Part shown: positions 1 to 7,512 of the stretch, piece by piece
How positions within the stretch are numbered: the first letter of the stretch is position 1
Layout of the letters: every line of letters begins with the position of its first letter
Assembly: GCA_900547435.1 (NCBI GenBank)
Contig: URGO01000133.1
Span: 1 to 8,775, forward strand
Length of the DNA stretch: 8,775 nt
Direction: 5' to 3'
From: an uncultured Parabacteroides sp.
Lineage (GTDB): Bacteria; Bacteroidota; Bacteroidia; Bacteroidales; Tannerellaceae
Notes under the pieces: model-generated
Seen by the model: the letters and a program-made list of their open reading frames with translations, nothing else
The model's database searches: none
What the model was told of the DNA's origin: nothing
Translations under genes and position numbers: made by a program

Positions 1-310
1 CGCGCGGCGTTCCCCGACCGATGAGTTTTTATCCTGTTTGCTAACGAATCGTTGCGTTTCTATTTGGATTCTTCATCCGATTTATTACGTTTCATAACTT
101 CTATTTTTGGCATAAAGACATAAAAACAAGCCATCATCGGCTGTTATTCAGTATATTTTTGTAACAAATAAGACAAAATCATTACAGAATTGAGAAATTT
201 TGTTTGTGAACAAATAAGATATTTTTTTCGTCTATACTAACTTTATTTGTCGAATTTGATATTTATCAATAGGAAAAATGGAAAGGAAAGCAGAAATCCG
301 TGTAGAATTC
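1..310. other. Intergenic stretch with no supported gene
   Basis: No convincing coding region is visible. The first 20 or so bases are GC-rich, unlike the AT-rich DNA that follows. They could be the last codons of a gene entering from the left: one plus-strand frame stops at 22-24 (ending AAFPDR), but this is too short to judge. A TATTTTTG string at 154-161 fits the Bacteroides -7 consensus TAnnTTTG, but there is no TTTG about 20 nt upstream. A 45-codon ORF could start at the ATG at 278 and end at 413-415, but most of it lies in the tandem repeat, so I do not call it a gene. Confidence 0.6.
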
Positions 311-442
311 TTTAAGAAAAAAGGGTGCATGCTTTTGGAAAAAAGGGTGCATGCTTTTGGAAAAAAGGGTGCGTGCTTTCAGGGAAAAGGGTACGCCCTT
401 TTAAGAAAAAGGTAGTATGCTTTCTTGACGGAGGTAGGCATA
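311..442. repeat. Degenerate 22-bp tandem repeat, six units
   Basis: Units start at 311, 333, 355, 377, 399 and 421, with an exact 22-bp period. The pattern is T-rich start, purine run, GGG, then the palindromic core GCATGC (for example AAAAAAGGGTGCATGC). Units 2 and 3 differ at one base and unit 1 differs from unit 2 at two bases; units 4 to 6 decay progressively. Because 22 is not a multiple of three, the period does not encode a peptide repeat, so the short ORFs running through it are probably incidental. It lies downstream of the minus-strand ATPase/RloB operon. It is not a CRISPR array, since there are no unique spacers. Function unknown. Confidence 0.85.
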
Positions 443-483
443 AAAATCAACCGTTATTGGACACAAAAATAACCGATGTTTTT
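442..483 (-). terminator. Possible weak terminator of the ATPase/RloB operon
   Basis: Arms at 442-458 and 468-483 can pair imperfectly: GTTATT/AATAAC inside and AAAAA/TTTTT outside, with mismatches between. Read on the minus strand the hairpin starts about 43 nt after the RloB stop codon and ends in a T-run, as an intrinsic terminator would. The stem is interrupted, so this is a tentative call. Confidence 0.3.
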
Positions 484-525
484 AGGAAAATATCTGATGG
501 TCTTTTTTAAATCGAAAGTTGAAAA

Positions 526-1248
526 TCACGCATTATAGCTATAGTAGGCCAACAGGCTTTCAAGTTCTGACACAAGTTTATATACTAATGTGTTCGGATT
601 AGCTTCTATCGGTTTGTGATTATTTTGGGAATGCCAATTATCCAAATATTCAGCCCTTTTGATTGCCTTATTAACATTGTCTGTTTTAAGGATTTCGTCT
701 ATTACATTATTCTTTCCATGCGCATATACAAAATCTGAATTATATTTCTTGATTTCAGCTTCAAGCAACTCGTACAATCTACTCCGTGGGATAGGTCCAC
801 CCTTTACATCAACGCTGCAATAATATAGGAGTAGCCATAATTCAAAACATTCGTTGCTATATGCTATCCTGACATCTTCGTTTTTACCCAATTCAAAAGC
901 TTTATTGAAATTTCTGGCATTCCCTTCTGATTTGTCAAGGTCGTCCTTGTCAAAGACCGCCCACGTCATATCTACAGATTTCTTTGCCTCTTCCGCAAGG
1001 ATGCTACGTTCTTCTATCGCCTTTCGTACAACACCAAGCGAATTTCGTCCGCTACCAACTGCTTTCAGATAGACTGTTTCATTCGGCCATATATTTTGAA
1101 AACGGTCGGCATATCTTTGAAAATAGTATTTTTCCGTATTCTCATCCTCACATACTATAAGAATATGGTATGTATATTTCCGGCTTCTTGCAGGACGTTC
1201 AATTTCATCCTTGACAACTTGCTGCTTTACTGAACCTCGTTTTGCCAT
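526..1248 (-). CDS. RloB-family protein (Toprim-like), second gene of ATPase/RloB module
   Basis: A 240-aa soluble protein with no signal peptide or membrane segment. It carries the hallmarks of the RloB family: an N-terminal beta strand plus acidic motif (ILIVCEDENTEKYYF, residues 29-43, E34 and E39 conserved), a second acidic motif after a hydrophobic strand (AVFDKDD, residues 97-103), the SNECFELWLLL block (131-141), and a C-terminal NPNTLVYKLV block (218-227). The two acidic motifs resemble the Glu and DxD metal sites of Toprim nucleases, so a nuclease-like effector is a reasonable inference, not shown here. Position 35 is Asp where the family usually has Gly. The ATG lies inside the end of the ATPase gene (22-nt overlap), which suggests coupled translation and a joint complex. 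RloB proteins were first named from genes linked to type I restriction loci. Paired with an ATPase they resemble the lactococcal AbiL-type abortive-infection arrangement. Confidence 0.88.
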   Translation of the reverse strand: MAKRGSVKQQVVKDEIERPARSRKYTYHILIVCEDENTEKYYFQRYADRFQNIWPNETVYLKAVGSGRNSLGVVRKAIEERSILAEEAKKSVDMTWAVFDKDDLDKSEGNARNFNKAFELGKNEDVRIAYSNECFELWLLLYYCSVDVKGGPIPRSRLYELLEAEIKKYNSDFVYAHGKNNVIDEILKTDNVNKAIKRAEYLDNWHSQNNHKPIEANPNTLVYKLVSELESLLAYYSYNA

Positions 1249-2570
1249 TTTATATTACGGATAAATTTGTTAAACTTTCCAAGCATAGGAATGGCACCAT
1301 ATCGCCCTTCTATATATCTTTTCTCTTTGTCCGAATCCGGTCTTTCCTTTTCGGCAAACGGCTGTCCGTCTTTTTCTCCAATATACTTGAAGTCTGAAAG
1401 AGAGAATATCTCGGTGCTTTCCCAGTCATTCTTTTCTGCGAAATATATCTGATCCCTTCTTAGCTTAGCATAGCTCAACAAATTCGTGTCATGTGTTGCA
1501 AATATAATCTGGGCATTTCGAGGATTGCTATCTTTGTTCAAGAAGATTTCAATAGTATTCAGTGTCATTATCGGATGCAGGAAAGCTTCCACTTCATCAA
1601 CCACAAGTGTTCCGCCATTAGCCAATGCCCAAAGTATTGGCCCACTCAAATGCATAGCTTTTTGTGAACCGGAAGATTCATGGCTATCCCAGTCCCATGA
1701 GATGGATTGTTGCGTAGGCTTTGCTTCCATGTCGTATATAGCATGTTGCGCCATAACCTTCACTTGTTTCCCTCCACGTAAAGTCCTGGAAAACATTTCT
1801 CTGATATTTCCGGTCATTCCTATGGGCAGATCTGTATCTTCAAATTCTTTTGTCTCTATGTCTATGTCATGAATGTTCAGACATACTGACGCAAGATAAT
1901 CTTTAATCTTTTGTTTATATATGGGATTCTGTAGTAGGTTGACCGTCTGTATTTCATGTATCTGTGAATGTTGTCCGTTGATAATGTTCAAGGTAGAAAA
2001 CCATAGCATTATCGACTTTGCCTCTTCGACATTGAGCATATCGCATAAGGAAAGGAAAAGGGTATTGTTCCGTGTAGCCTCAATAGCTGTTTCAATAAGT
2101 TTAGTCGAACCCTTGAAATCAGAATTGACATCTATTATATCCCCTTCTCGTTCAAACAAAATTGTTTCCTTTCCAATAACTTTTCTGAGCAGCCATTCCC
2201 TATTTACGGAATTTATATTATAGGAAAAGCCATATCTGTATCGGGATTCTCCTATAACAAAAGTCATCTCAAAAGTTGTGTTCTTTTGGGCATATCCTTC
2301 TCTTAACAGGAAAGGATCGTATGGCAGCAATGATGTGGAAGAAGACGTCGCCGATATGCGGATGATATTGCTCATTACCACAATCGCTCTCAGTAGATTT
2401 GATTTTCCACTACCGTTTGCTCCATATAGAACAATTCCGTTCAAAGCAGCATAGCTGCTTTCTTGAATGATGTTGTCAGGATATTCATTTTGATTGCTTG
2501 CAGGGACAAGGCTTAGCACCTGTTCCTCTCCAATGGAACGATAGTTCGCAACCTTAAATTCTATCAACAT
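1227..2570 (-). CDS. AAA/ABC-type ATPase (RloA/AbiLi-like), partner of RloB protein
   Basis: A 447-aa cytosolic ATPase of the AAA_15/AAA_21 (OLD/SMC-like) type. It begins with the family's usual MLIEFKVANYRSIG strand-turn start, which supports the chosen start codon. Walker A is GANGSGKSN (residues 50-58). The ABC-like signature region is ESSGSQK (298-304). Walker B is TLVVDEVE (321-328, D325 and catalytic E326), followed by the D-loop-like FLHP (330-333). The switch histidine is ATHD (358-361, H360). All ATPase motifs look intact, so the protein is probably active. The segment between Walker A and the signature (about 60-295) is the variable insert of this family. It is the first gene of a two-gene operon and overlaps the RloB gene by 22 nt. 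In related two-gene systems (AbiL, and by analogy PARIS) the ATPase senses infection and holds or releases a Toprim-like effector; that role here is inferred. Confidence 0.88.
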   Translation of the reverse strand: MLIEFKVANYRSIGEEQVLSLVPASNQNEYPDNIIQESSYAALNGIVLYGANGSGKSNLLRAIVVMSNIIRISATSSSTSLLPYDPFLLREGYAQKNTTFEMTFVIGESRYRYGFSYNINSVNREWLLRKVIGKETILFEREGDIIDVNSDFKGSTKLIETAIEATRNNTLFLSLCDMLNVEEAKSIMLWFSTLNIINGQHSQIHEIQTVNLLQNPIYKQKIKDYLASVCLNIHDIDIETKEFEDTDLPIGMTGNIREMFSRTLRGGKQVKVMAQHAIYDMEAKPTQQSISWDWDSHESSGSQKAMHLSGPILWALANGGTLVVDEVEAFLHPIMTLNTIEIFLNKDSNPRNAQIIFATHDTNLLSYAKLRRDQIYFAEKNDWESTEIFSLSDFKYIGEKDGQPFAEKERPDSDKEKRYIEGRYGAIPMLGKFNKFIRNIKWQNEVQ

Positions 2571-2592
2571 AGCTATTTTGCAATTTTTTCTG

Positions 2593-2600
2593 CAAATATA
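2593..2600 (-). promoter_or_regulatory. Candidate -7 promoter element for ATPase/RloB operon
   Basis: On the minus strand the sequence reads TATATTTG, an exact match to the Bacteroides -7 consensus TAnnTTTG. It lies 22 nt upstream of the ATPase ATG, implying a leader of roughly 15 nt. No TTTG is present at the expected -33 position, so the promoter is plausible but incomplete. Confidence 0.45.
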
Positions 2601-2743
2601 ATCAAGTTGGATTAATTTGATGCACTAAATTACTTATTTTGTGGATTTACACAGCCATTTCGTTAGAGAATAGTCATTACGTTTTAACGTCTTTTTATAT
2701 TTCTGCCAATAATCGGATTTTCTTTTGACTATTCCTCCATTAA

Positions 2744-2751
2744 TATATTTT
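2744..2751 (+). promoter_or_regulatory. Candidate -7 element for susC-susD
   Basis: TATATTTT matches seven of eight positions of TAnnTTTG and lies 89 nt before the SusC start. A TTTG at 2724-2727 could be the -33 element, but its 16-nt spacing is shorter than the usual 20 or so. The same string is present in copy 2 at 8524-8531, where the upstream flank differs and lacks that TTTG. The promoter may instead depend on an alternative sigma factor, so this is a weak call. Confidence 0.3.
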
Positions 2752-2763
2752 AATGCCCAAAAC

Positions 2764-2786
2764 CCGGAAAAAAGACCGAGTTCCGG
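2764..2786 (+). promoter_or_regulatory. Dyad in the susC leader
   Basis: CCGGAA (2764-2769) and TTCCGG (2781-2786) form a perfect 6-bp inverted repeat around an 11-nt loop in the presumed 5' leader. The only base that differs between the two leader copies falls in this stem: the copy at 8510-8775 reads CCAGAA, which breaks one pair. It could be a small RNA hairpin or an operator half-site pair, or chance. Confidence 0.3.
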
Positions 2787-2840
2787 AAGAACTACGTCTT
2801 TCAAACAAAGGATGTTATGTTAAACAAATAAGTGTAATTT

Positions 2841-5800
2841 ATGATGAAAAGGTTTACTCTGACTGCTGCGAGCCTGTTGTTGGGCTTAACGACAGCAATG
2901 GCTCAGGACACAAAAGTTACCGGTCATGTGGTCGACGAGAACGGCGATCCGGTAATTGGTGCTACGATCCTTGTGAAAGGAACTACACTCGGTACGGTTA
3001 CTGATTTTGACGGTAACTTCACGCTGGATGTTCCTGCAGAACACAAACAATTGGAAATTTCTTACGTGGGTATGGAAACAATGCAAGTTCGCGTTGCTCC
3101 TACGGTGAATGTAACACTGGAATCTGATTCTCAGGCATTGGATGAAGTAGTTGTAACAGGTTATGGTTCTTTCAAGAAATCTTCGTTTACCGGTTCTGCA
3201 AGTAGTGTTACAACAGAAGGATTAAAAGATATTCCGGCTTTAAGCGTGCAAGACAAACTGGCCGGAGCAGTTTCTGGTGTGCAAATTTCGTCCACTTCCG
3301 GTCAGCCGGGTTCTGTTGCTTCGGTACGTATTCGCGGTATGGGGTCTATCAATGCCGGCAATGAACCGCTGTATGTAATCGATGGTGTGCCGATGCAAAC
3401 CGGAAATATGAACGGTTTTTCTTATGATGATGCCGGAAACAGTATGTTGGCTACAATTAATAGTAACGATATCGAATCAATGACAGTCATCAAAGATGCG
3501 GCTGCCGCATCTTTATATGGATCACGTGCCGCAAACGGTGTGATTGTCATCACTACCAAGAAAGGTAAAGCCGGAAAGACCAGCATCGGAGCGAAAGCTG
3601 ACTGGGGTTTCTCAAATATGGCCATCGATTATCGTCCGACATTGAGTGGTGAGGATCGTCGTGATATCTTGCATTTAGGTTTGAAGAACTATGCATTAAA
3701 TAGTGGTGAAACAGAAGCTGCAGCTATTGCTTTTGCTGATGCCAACATTGAAGATTTTGCTTCTGTACCTTGGAGCGGCTATACCAACTGGCGTGATGTT
3801 TTGTTGCGCAACGGTTCGCATCAAAACTATGAAGTAAATGCACAAGGCGGTAATGACAAAACAAAATTCTATGCATCTTTGTCTTACACCGATCAGGATG
3901 GTATTACTTTGGATTCAGATTATAAGCGTTATACAGGGCGTGCTAGTGTAACCCATCAGGCAGGACGGGTAAAATTGGAAGCCAGTACCATGTTTTCCAG
4001 CTCAGATCAGCATGTAAGTAACGAGGGAACTTCTTTTGCCAGCCCAATCATGTGTGTATCCATGACAGCATCTCCTTCCACTTATCCGTATAACCAAGAT
4101 GGAACATATAGCAATGTTTTCCCTGCTTTGAATGGTGCGAACCCATTACAAACAGCAGATTTAAATTACAATTTGAATAGGGTAAATCGCTCGTTGAACA
4201 ATATTTCTGCTGATTGGAATATTTGGGATAACCTGCATTTGAAGGAGGTCATCAATTATGACTTTATCAATAATAATGCAAAATCATGGTGGCATCCGGA
4301 ATCAAACGATGGTAGAGCTTCTTCTGGTGTAATGCAGCGTTATATGCTTAATTATGCAACTTTGAACTTGCAGACCCAGCTGTTCTATAACAAAACATTT
4401 GGCAAGCATACCGTTGATGCTTTGTTAGGTTTTGAAACAGAAGATTATACGCAGGATTATACTTACTCGAACGGTAACAATTATCCGACGAATAATCTGC
4501 CTGAAATTGGGAATGCCGCAGATACACGTGCAGCAAGTTATGTAGACGGCTATCGTATGGTATCTTACTTAGGTCGTGTAAATTATGATTACGATAATCG
4601 TTATTATGGAAGTGTAAGTTATCGTCGTGATGGTTCTTCTCGTTTGGCCCGTGAAAGTCGTTGGGGTAATTTCTGGTCAGTATCAGCTTCTTGGCGTCTT
4701 TCTCACGAAGCCTTTATGGAATCGTTGAAAGATATTATTACTGATGCTAAGATTCGTGCTTCATATGGTGTAAACGGAACACAACCGGAAGATTATTATT
4801 CTTACATGGGGGTATATGGTTTCGGATATAACTATAACAATCAACCGGGTTCTGCAGAAATGCGTATCGATAATCCGGATTTGCAATGGGAAAAGAACTA
4901 TGCTACTAACATTGGTTTGGATGTTACTTTCTTAAACCGTTTTTCAGCAACGATTGACTGGTATAATCGTGAGACAAAAGATTTGTTGATTGAAAAGCCG
5001 ATTTCTCAGATTACAGGTTTCAGCAGCATGATGCAGAATATCGGTTCAATGCGTAACCGTGGTGTCGAAATTGAATTGAAGAGTCAGAATATCGTTAATG
5101 ATGACTTTACTTGGGAAACGACATTGAATATCTCCCATAACAAAAACAAATTGTTGAAGTTGGATGGTGAGCAGACAGAAATCATCGATGGTTATGCAAT
5201 CCACCGTATCGGCAGTCCGTACCATTCCTTCTATGCATACGAATATGCAGGTGTTGATCCGGAAACCGGAAAAGAATCTTATTATGTGAATGGTGAAGAC
5301 GGAGACCGTAGCATCACAACCGATTACTCGAAAGCCAATAAAATCCTGATCGGTTCCGTAGAGCCTAAAATCCAAGGAGGTATAACTAATTCAATGGCAT
5401 GGAAGTTTATCGATTTCAGTTTTACCTTGACTTACTCTTTGGGTGGTCATGTATATGATTATGCTACTTGGTTGCAATCGAACGGTGGTACTTATCATTA
5501 TCTTGGTAATGTACCGGCATATTATGAAATAGATAAGACTTGGCAGCAGCCGGGCGATAATGCAGAATTGCCTCAATTCGCTTACGGAAATACGAATGTA
5601 CCATCGTCTCGTTGGATGATGTCAACCAACCATTTGCGTGTGAAGAACTTGACATTAGGATTCAGCGTTCCGTCGAATGTATTGGCTCCGTTAGGAATCA
5701 GCCGTCTGCGTGCTTATTTGTCTGGCAACAATTTGCTGACATGGAAGTCTAAAGATTTATATGTAGATCCGGAAACGCGTCCTGATGGATTGGTAACATT

Positions 5801-5852
5801 TGAAACTCCAACATTGAGAACAGTAACCTTCGGTCTGGAAATCGGTTTCTAA
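2841..5852 (+). CDS. SusC/RagA-family TonB-dependent outer-membrane transporter
   Basis: A complete 1003-aa outer-membrane beta-barrel that imports a substrate (often a glycan or peptide) delivered by its SusD lid, powered by TonB. Residues 1-21 are a signal peptide (MMKRFTLTAAS start, cleavage after AMA, mature protein from Q22). Residues 26-95 or so form the carboxypeptidase-D regulatory-like domain (GHVVDENGDPVIGATILVKG). A TonB-box-like stretch ALDEVVVTGYG lies at 99-109. The plug domain follows, with the SusC signature RIRGMGSINAGNEPLYVIDG at 163-182. The remainder is the barrel, ending in aromatic F1003 (EIGF), as expected for outer-membrane insertion. There is no N-terminal STN domain, so signalling through an anti-sigma partner is not indicated. 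Either ATG at 2841 or 2844 could be used. It forms an operon with the SusD-like gene 26 nt downstream. Substrate cannot be assigned because no enzyme genes are in view. Its first 51 codons are duplicated exactly at 8621. Confidence 0.96.
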   Translation: MMKRFTLTAASLLLGLTTAMAQDTKVTGHVVDENGDPVIGATILVKGTTLGTVTDFDGNFTLDVPAEHKQLEISYVGMETMQVRVAPTVNVTLESDSQALDEVVVTGYGSFKKSSFTGSASSVTTEGLKDIPALSVQDKLAGAVSGVQISSTSGQPGSVASVRIRGMGSINAGNEPLYVIDGVPMQTGNMNGFSYDDAGNSMLATINSNDIESMTVIKDAAAASLYGSRAANGVIVITTKKGKAGKTSIGAKADWGFSNMAIDYRPTLSGEDRRDILHLGLKNYALNSGETEAAAIAFADANIEDFASVPWSGYTNWRDVLLRNGSHQNYEVNAQGGNDKTKFYASLSYTDQDGITLDSDYKRYTGRASVTHQAGRVKLEASTMFSSSDQHVSNEGTSFASPIMCVSMTASPSTYPYNQDGTYSNVFPALNGANPLQTADLNYNLNRVNRSLNNISADWNIWDNLHLKEVINYDFINNNAKSWWHPESNDGRASSGVMQRYMLNYATLNLQTQLFYNKTFGKHTVDALLGFETEDYTQDYTYSNGNNYPTNNLPEIGNAADTRAASYVDGYRMVSYLGRVNYDYDNRYYGSVSYRRDGSSRLARESRWGNFWSVSASWRLSHEAFMESLKDIITDAKIRASYGVNGTQPEDYYSYMGVYGFGYNYNNQPGSAEMRIDNPDLQWEKNYATNIGLDVTFLNRFSATIDWYNRETKDLLIEKPISQITGFSSMMQNIGSMRNRGVEIELKSQNIVNDDFTWETTLNISHNKNKLLKLDGEQTEIIDGYAIHRIGSPYHSFYAYEYAGVDPETGKESYYVNGEDGDRSITTDYSKANKILIGSVEPKIQGGITNSMAWKFIDFSFTLTYSLGGHVYDYATWLQSNGGTYHYLGNVPAYYEIDKTWQQPGDNAELPQFAYGNTNVPSSRWMMSTNHLRVKNLTLGFSVPSNVLAPLGISRLRAYLSGNNLLTWKSKDLYVDPETRPDGLVTFETPTLRTVTFGLEIGF

Positions 5853-5864
5853 TCATTAACAATT

Positions 5865-5870
5865 AAAGGA
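5865..5870 (+). promoter_or_regulatory. Ribosome-binding site of susD-like gene
   Basis: AAAGGA lies 8 nt before the ATG at 5879, within the 26-nt gap after the susC-like stop codon. No promoter is visible in this gap, so the second gene is almost certainly translated from the susC-susD transcript. Confidence 0.5.
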
Positions 5871-5878
5871 AAGAAAAA

Positions 5879-7360
5879 ATGAAAAAAATAATGAGATCTG
5901 TGCTGTTTTTGGCAGCTGTATTTACCATGGCGTCTTGTAGCAATGATTGGTTGGATGTAGATCCTTCCGATTCTCTACCGACTTCTGAAGCCATTAGTAA
6001 TTACAAAGATGCAACATCTGCATTAAATGGTATATATGACGGCTTACAAGGAAATTCTGATGCCGTTTCTTACTATGCCCGCAATATGTTTTTCTATGGA
6101 GATGTGCGTGGAGATGATATGCAAGCCCGTACGCAAGGTATGCGTTCCTCTTCTTTGTATGAAATGAGATATACAGAAGATGATGCTCCGGCTATTTGGG
6201 TTACTCCTTATAATGTTATTCGTCGTGCGAATAACTTGATTGAAGCAATAGAGGCAGGCAAAGTAAACGATGCTTCAGAAGTAGAATTGAACAATATGGT
6301 GGCTCAGGCTAAAGCGGTCCGTGCTTTGGTTCATTTCGACTTGGCCCGTATCTATGGTAAGCCTTATACGGTAGATAACGGTGCTTCGGCTGGTATTCCT
6401 ATTGTTACTCGCCCTGTAGCTGCTAGCGAACAGTTAACACGCAACACCGTAGCTGAAGTTTATGAACAAGTTATTTCAGATTTGACCGAAGCAATCAATT
6501 CGAATGCTTTATCTGAAGAAAAAACTTTAGGAATGTTCAATGTTTGGGCTGCCAAAGCATTATTAAGCCGTGTATATTTGTACAAAGGCGATAATGAGAA
6601 TGCATTGGCAATGGCTGAAGATGTAATTAATAATTCACCGTATGCTTTATGGACAACAGATGAATATGTTGACGGTTGGGTAGGCGATAATCGTAAGGAA
6701 ATGATTCTGGAAATCGTCAATTACAGTTCTGCTGACTGGGCTGACCGCGAGGGGATTGCTTATTGCTTGAATGAAACCGGTTATGCAGATGCTATCGTCA
6801 CAAAAGCTTTCTCGGATTTGTTGAACAAGGACATGAATGACGTACGTCAGGGAGTTATCTTGAAAGCTACCGATCCTACTTTAGGCTTTATGGAAGAGTA
6901 CGGAGACCAGCAGGTATTTGTGAACAAATTTCCTGCAAAAGAACCAGGGGGTGATTACCGTGTTTCCAACTTACCGTTGCTCCGTGTATCAGAAATGTAT
7001 CTGAACGCAGCTGAGGCTGCGGCTAAATTAGGACAAAGCGACAAGGCTGCACAGTATTTGAATGCAATTGTTTTGCGTGCCAACCCGGAAGCTACAGAAG
7101 TCTCTCCGGCAGAAGCAACCGTAGATCGAATCTTGGATGAACGCCGTTTGGAATTGGTTGGTGAAGGTCATCGTTTCTTCGATTTGATGCGTAATAACAA
7201 GACCGTTGTTCGTTATGAAAGTTTGGATAATATGGGACGTCATTATGCATTGATTCAGGAATCGACAAAATTCGACAATACTTATTTCCGTGCTATTCTG
7301 CCGATTCCTATTTCCGAGATTAATGCGAATCCGAATATTGAGCAGAATCCGGGTTATTAA
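5879..7360 (+). CDS. SusD/RagB-family surface lipoprotein
   Basis: A 493-aa lipoprotein, a usual length for the family. Residues 1-19 are a type II signal peptide ending in the lipobox MASC, with lipidated C20. The residues after it (SNDWLD) include acidic positions consistent with surface export in Bacteroidetes. The N-terminal SusD-like/TPR region spans about 20-230, including the helical repeats typical of the fold. The RagB/SusD C-terminal domain follows. It contains DERRLELVGEGHRFFDLMR (420-438) and ends in ILPIPISEINANPNIEQNPGY-type family signature residues, where PIP, EI and the terminal QNPGY are diagnostic. SusD proteins cap the SusC barrel and bind substrate at the cell surface. 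The gene is the last in the operon: a strong terminator starts 25 nt after its stop. The ligand is unknown. Confidence 0.96.
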   Translation: MKKIMRSVLFLAAVFTMASCSNDWLDVDPSDSLPTSEAISNYKDATSALNGIYDGLQGNSDAVSYYARNMFFYGDVRGDDMQARTQGMRSSSLYEMRYTEDDAPAIWVTPYNVIRRANNLIEAIEAGKVNDASEVELNNMVAQAKAVRALVHFDLARIYGKPYTVDNGASAGIPIVTRPVAASEQLTRNTVAEVYEQVISDLTEAINSNALSEEKTLGMFNVWAAKALLSRVYLYKGDNENALAMAEDVINNSPYALWTTDEYVDGWVGDNRKEMILEIVNYSSADWADREGIAYCLNETGYADAIVTKAFSDLLNKDMNDVRQGVILKATDPTLGFMEEYGDQQVFVNKFPAKEPGGDYRVSNLPLLRVSEMYLNAAEAAAKLGQSDKAAQYLNAIVLRANPEATEVSPAEATVDRILDERRLELVGEGHRFFDLMRNNKTVVRYESLDNMGRHYALIQESTKFDNTYFRAILPIPISEINANPNIEQNPGY

Positions 7361-7385
7361 AATAACCTTTTAAAAGTATATAAGG

Positions 7386-7418
7386 AAAAGCAGTCCGAGT
7401 ATTTCGGGCTGCTTTTTT
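7386..7418 (+). terminator. Intrinsic terminator of susC-susD operon
   Basis: AAAAGCAGTCCGA (7386-7398) pairs with TCGGGCTGCTTTT (7404-7416) to give a 13-bp stem with one T-G wobble and a 5-nt loop. It ends in a run of six T's (7413-7418). It begins 25 nt after the SusD stop, closing this operon before the next promoter. Confidence 0.92.
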
Positions 7419-7422
7419 ACTA

Positions 7423-7454
7423 TTTGCAATTTAGAAATGGAATATATACATTTG
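7423..7454 (+). promoter_or_regulatory. Bacteroides-type promoter for the 7513-8390 locus
   Basis: TTTG (7423-7426) and TACATTTG (7447-7454) match both the -33 element and the -7 element (TAnnTTTG) of Bacteroides promoters, and the spacing is 20 nt. It starts just after the susC-susD terminator. The predicted transcript would begin about 50 nt before the ATG at 7513. This is the best promoter in the window. Confidence 0.8.
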
Positions 7455-7512
7455 CATTGTCATTTGATTACTTTTAATCTGACATAAATTTAAAACTACC
7501 TCTGTAAATAAT

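Larger units (their letters stand above)
2730..2995 (+). repeat. 266-bp direct repeat, copy 1 (promoter element, leader and 5' end of susC-like gene)
   Basis: This copy matches 8510-8775 with a constant offset of 5,780 and a single difference, G at 2766 versus A at 8546. It covers the presumed -7 element, the full untranslated leader, the signal peptide and the first 51 codons of the SusC-like gene. To the left of 2730 identity collapses at once, although a few short shared strings (for example CCAATAA) hint that the flanks are distantly related. The right-hand limit is unknown because copy 2 reaches the window end. Confidence 0.97.

Noticed and set aside
278..415. 45-aa ORF with a reasonable A-rich, GGA-containing upstream
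   Set aside because: More than half lies in the decaying repeat; no recognisable family or other support.
311..442. CRISPR array
   Set aside because: Repeats are contiguous with no unique spacers, and no cas genes are present.
325..510. 61-aa plus-strand frame through the tandem repeat
   Set aside because: Its residues simply follow the 22-bp DNA repeat, it has no motif, and the period is not a multiple of three.
1267..2223. Plus-strand frames opposite the ATPase gene
   Set aside because: They are antisense to a gene with intact Walker A, Walker B and switch motifs and carry no motif themselves.
2679..2690. ACGTTTTAACGT inverted repeat in the divergent region
   Set aside because: Arms of 5 bp around TT are short enough to be chance and it is not repeated near the second susC copy.
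2753..3004. 83-aa frame overlapping the susC leader and start
   Set aside because: It overlaps the signal-peptide codons of susC in another frame; its conservation in both copies follows from the DNA repeat and is not independent evidence of coding.
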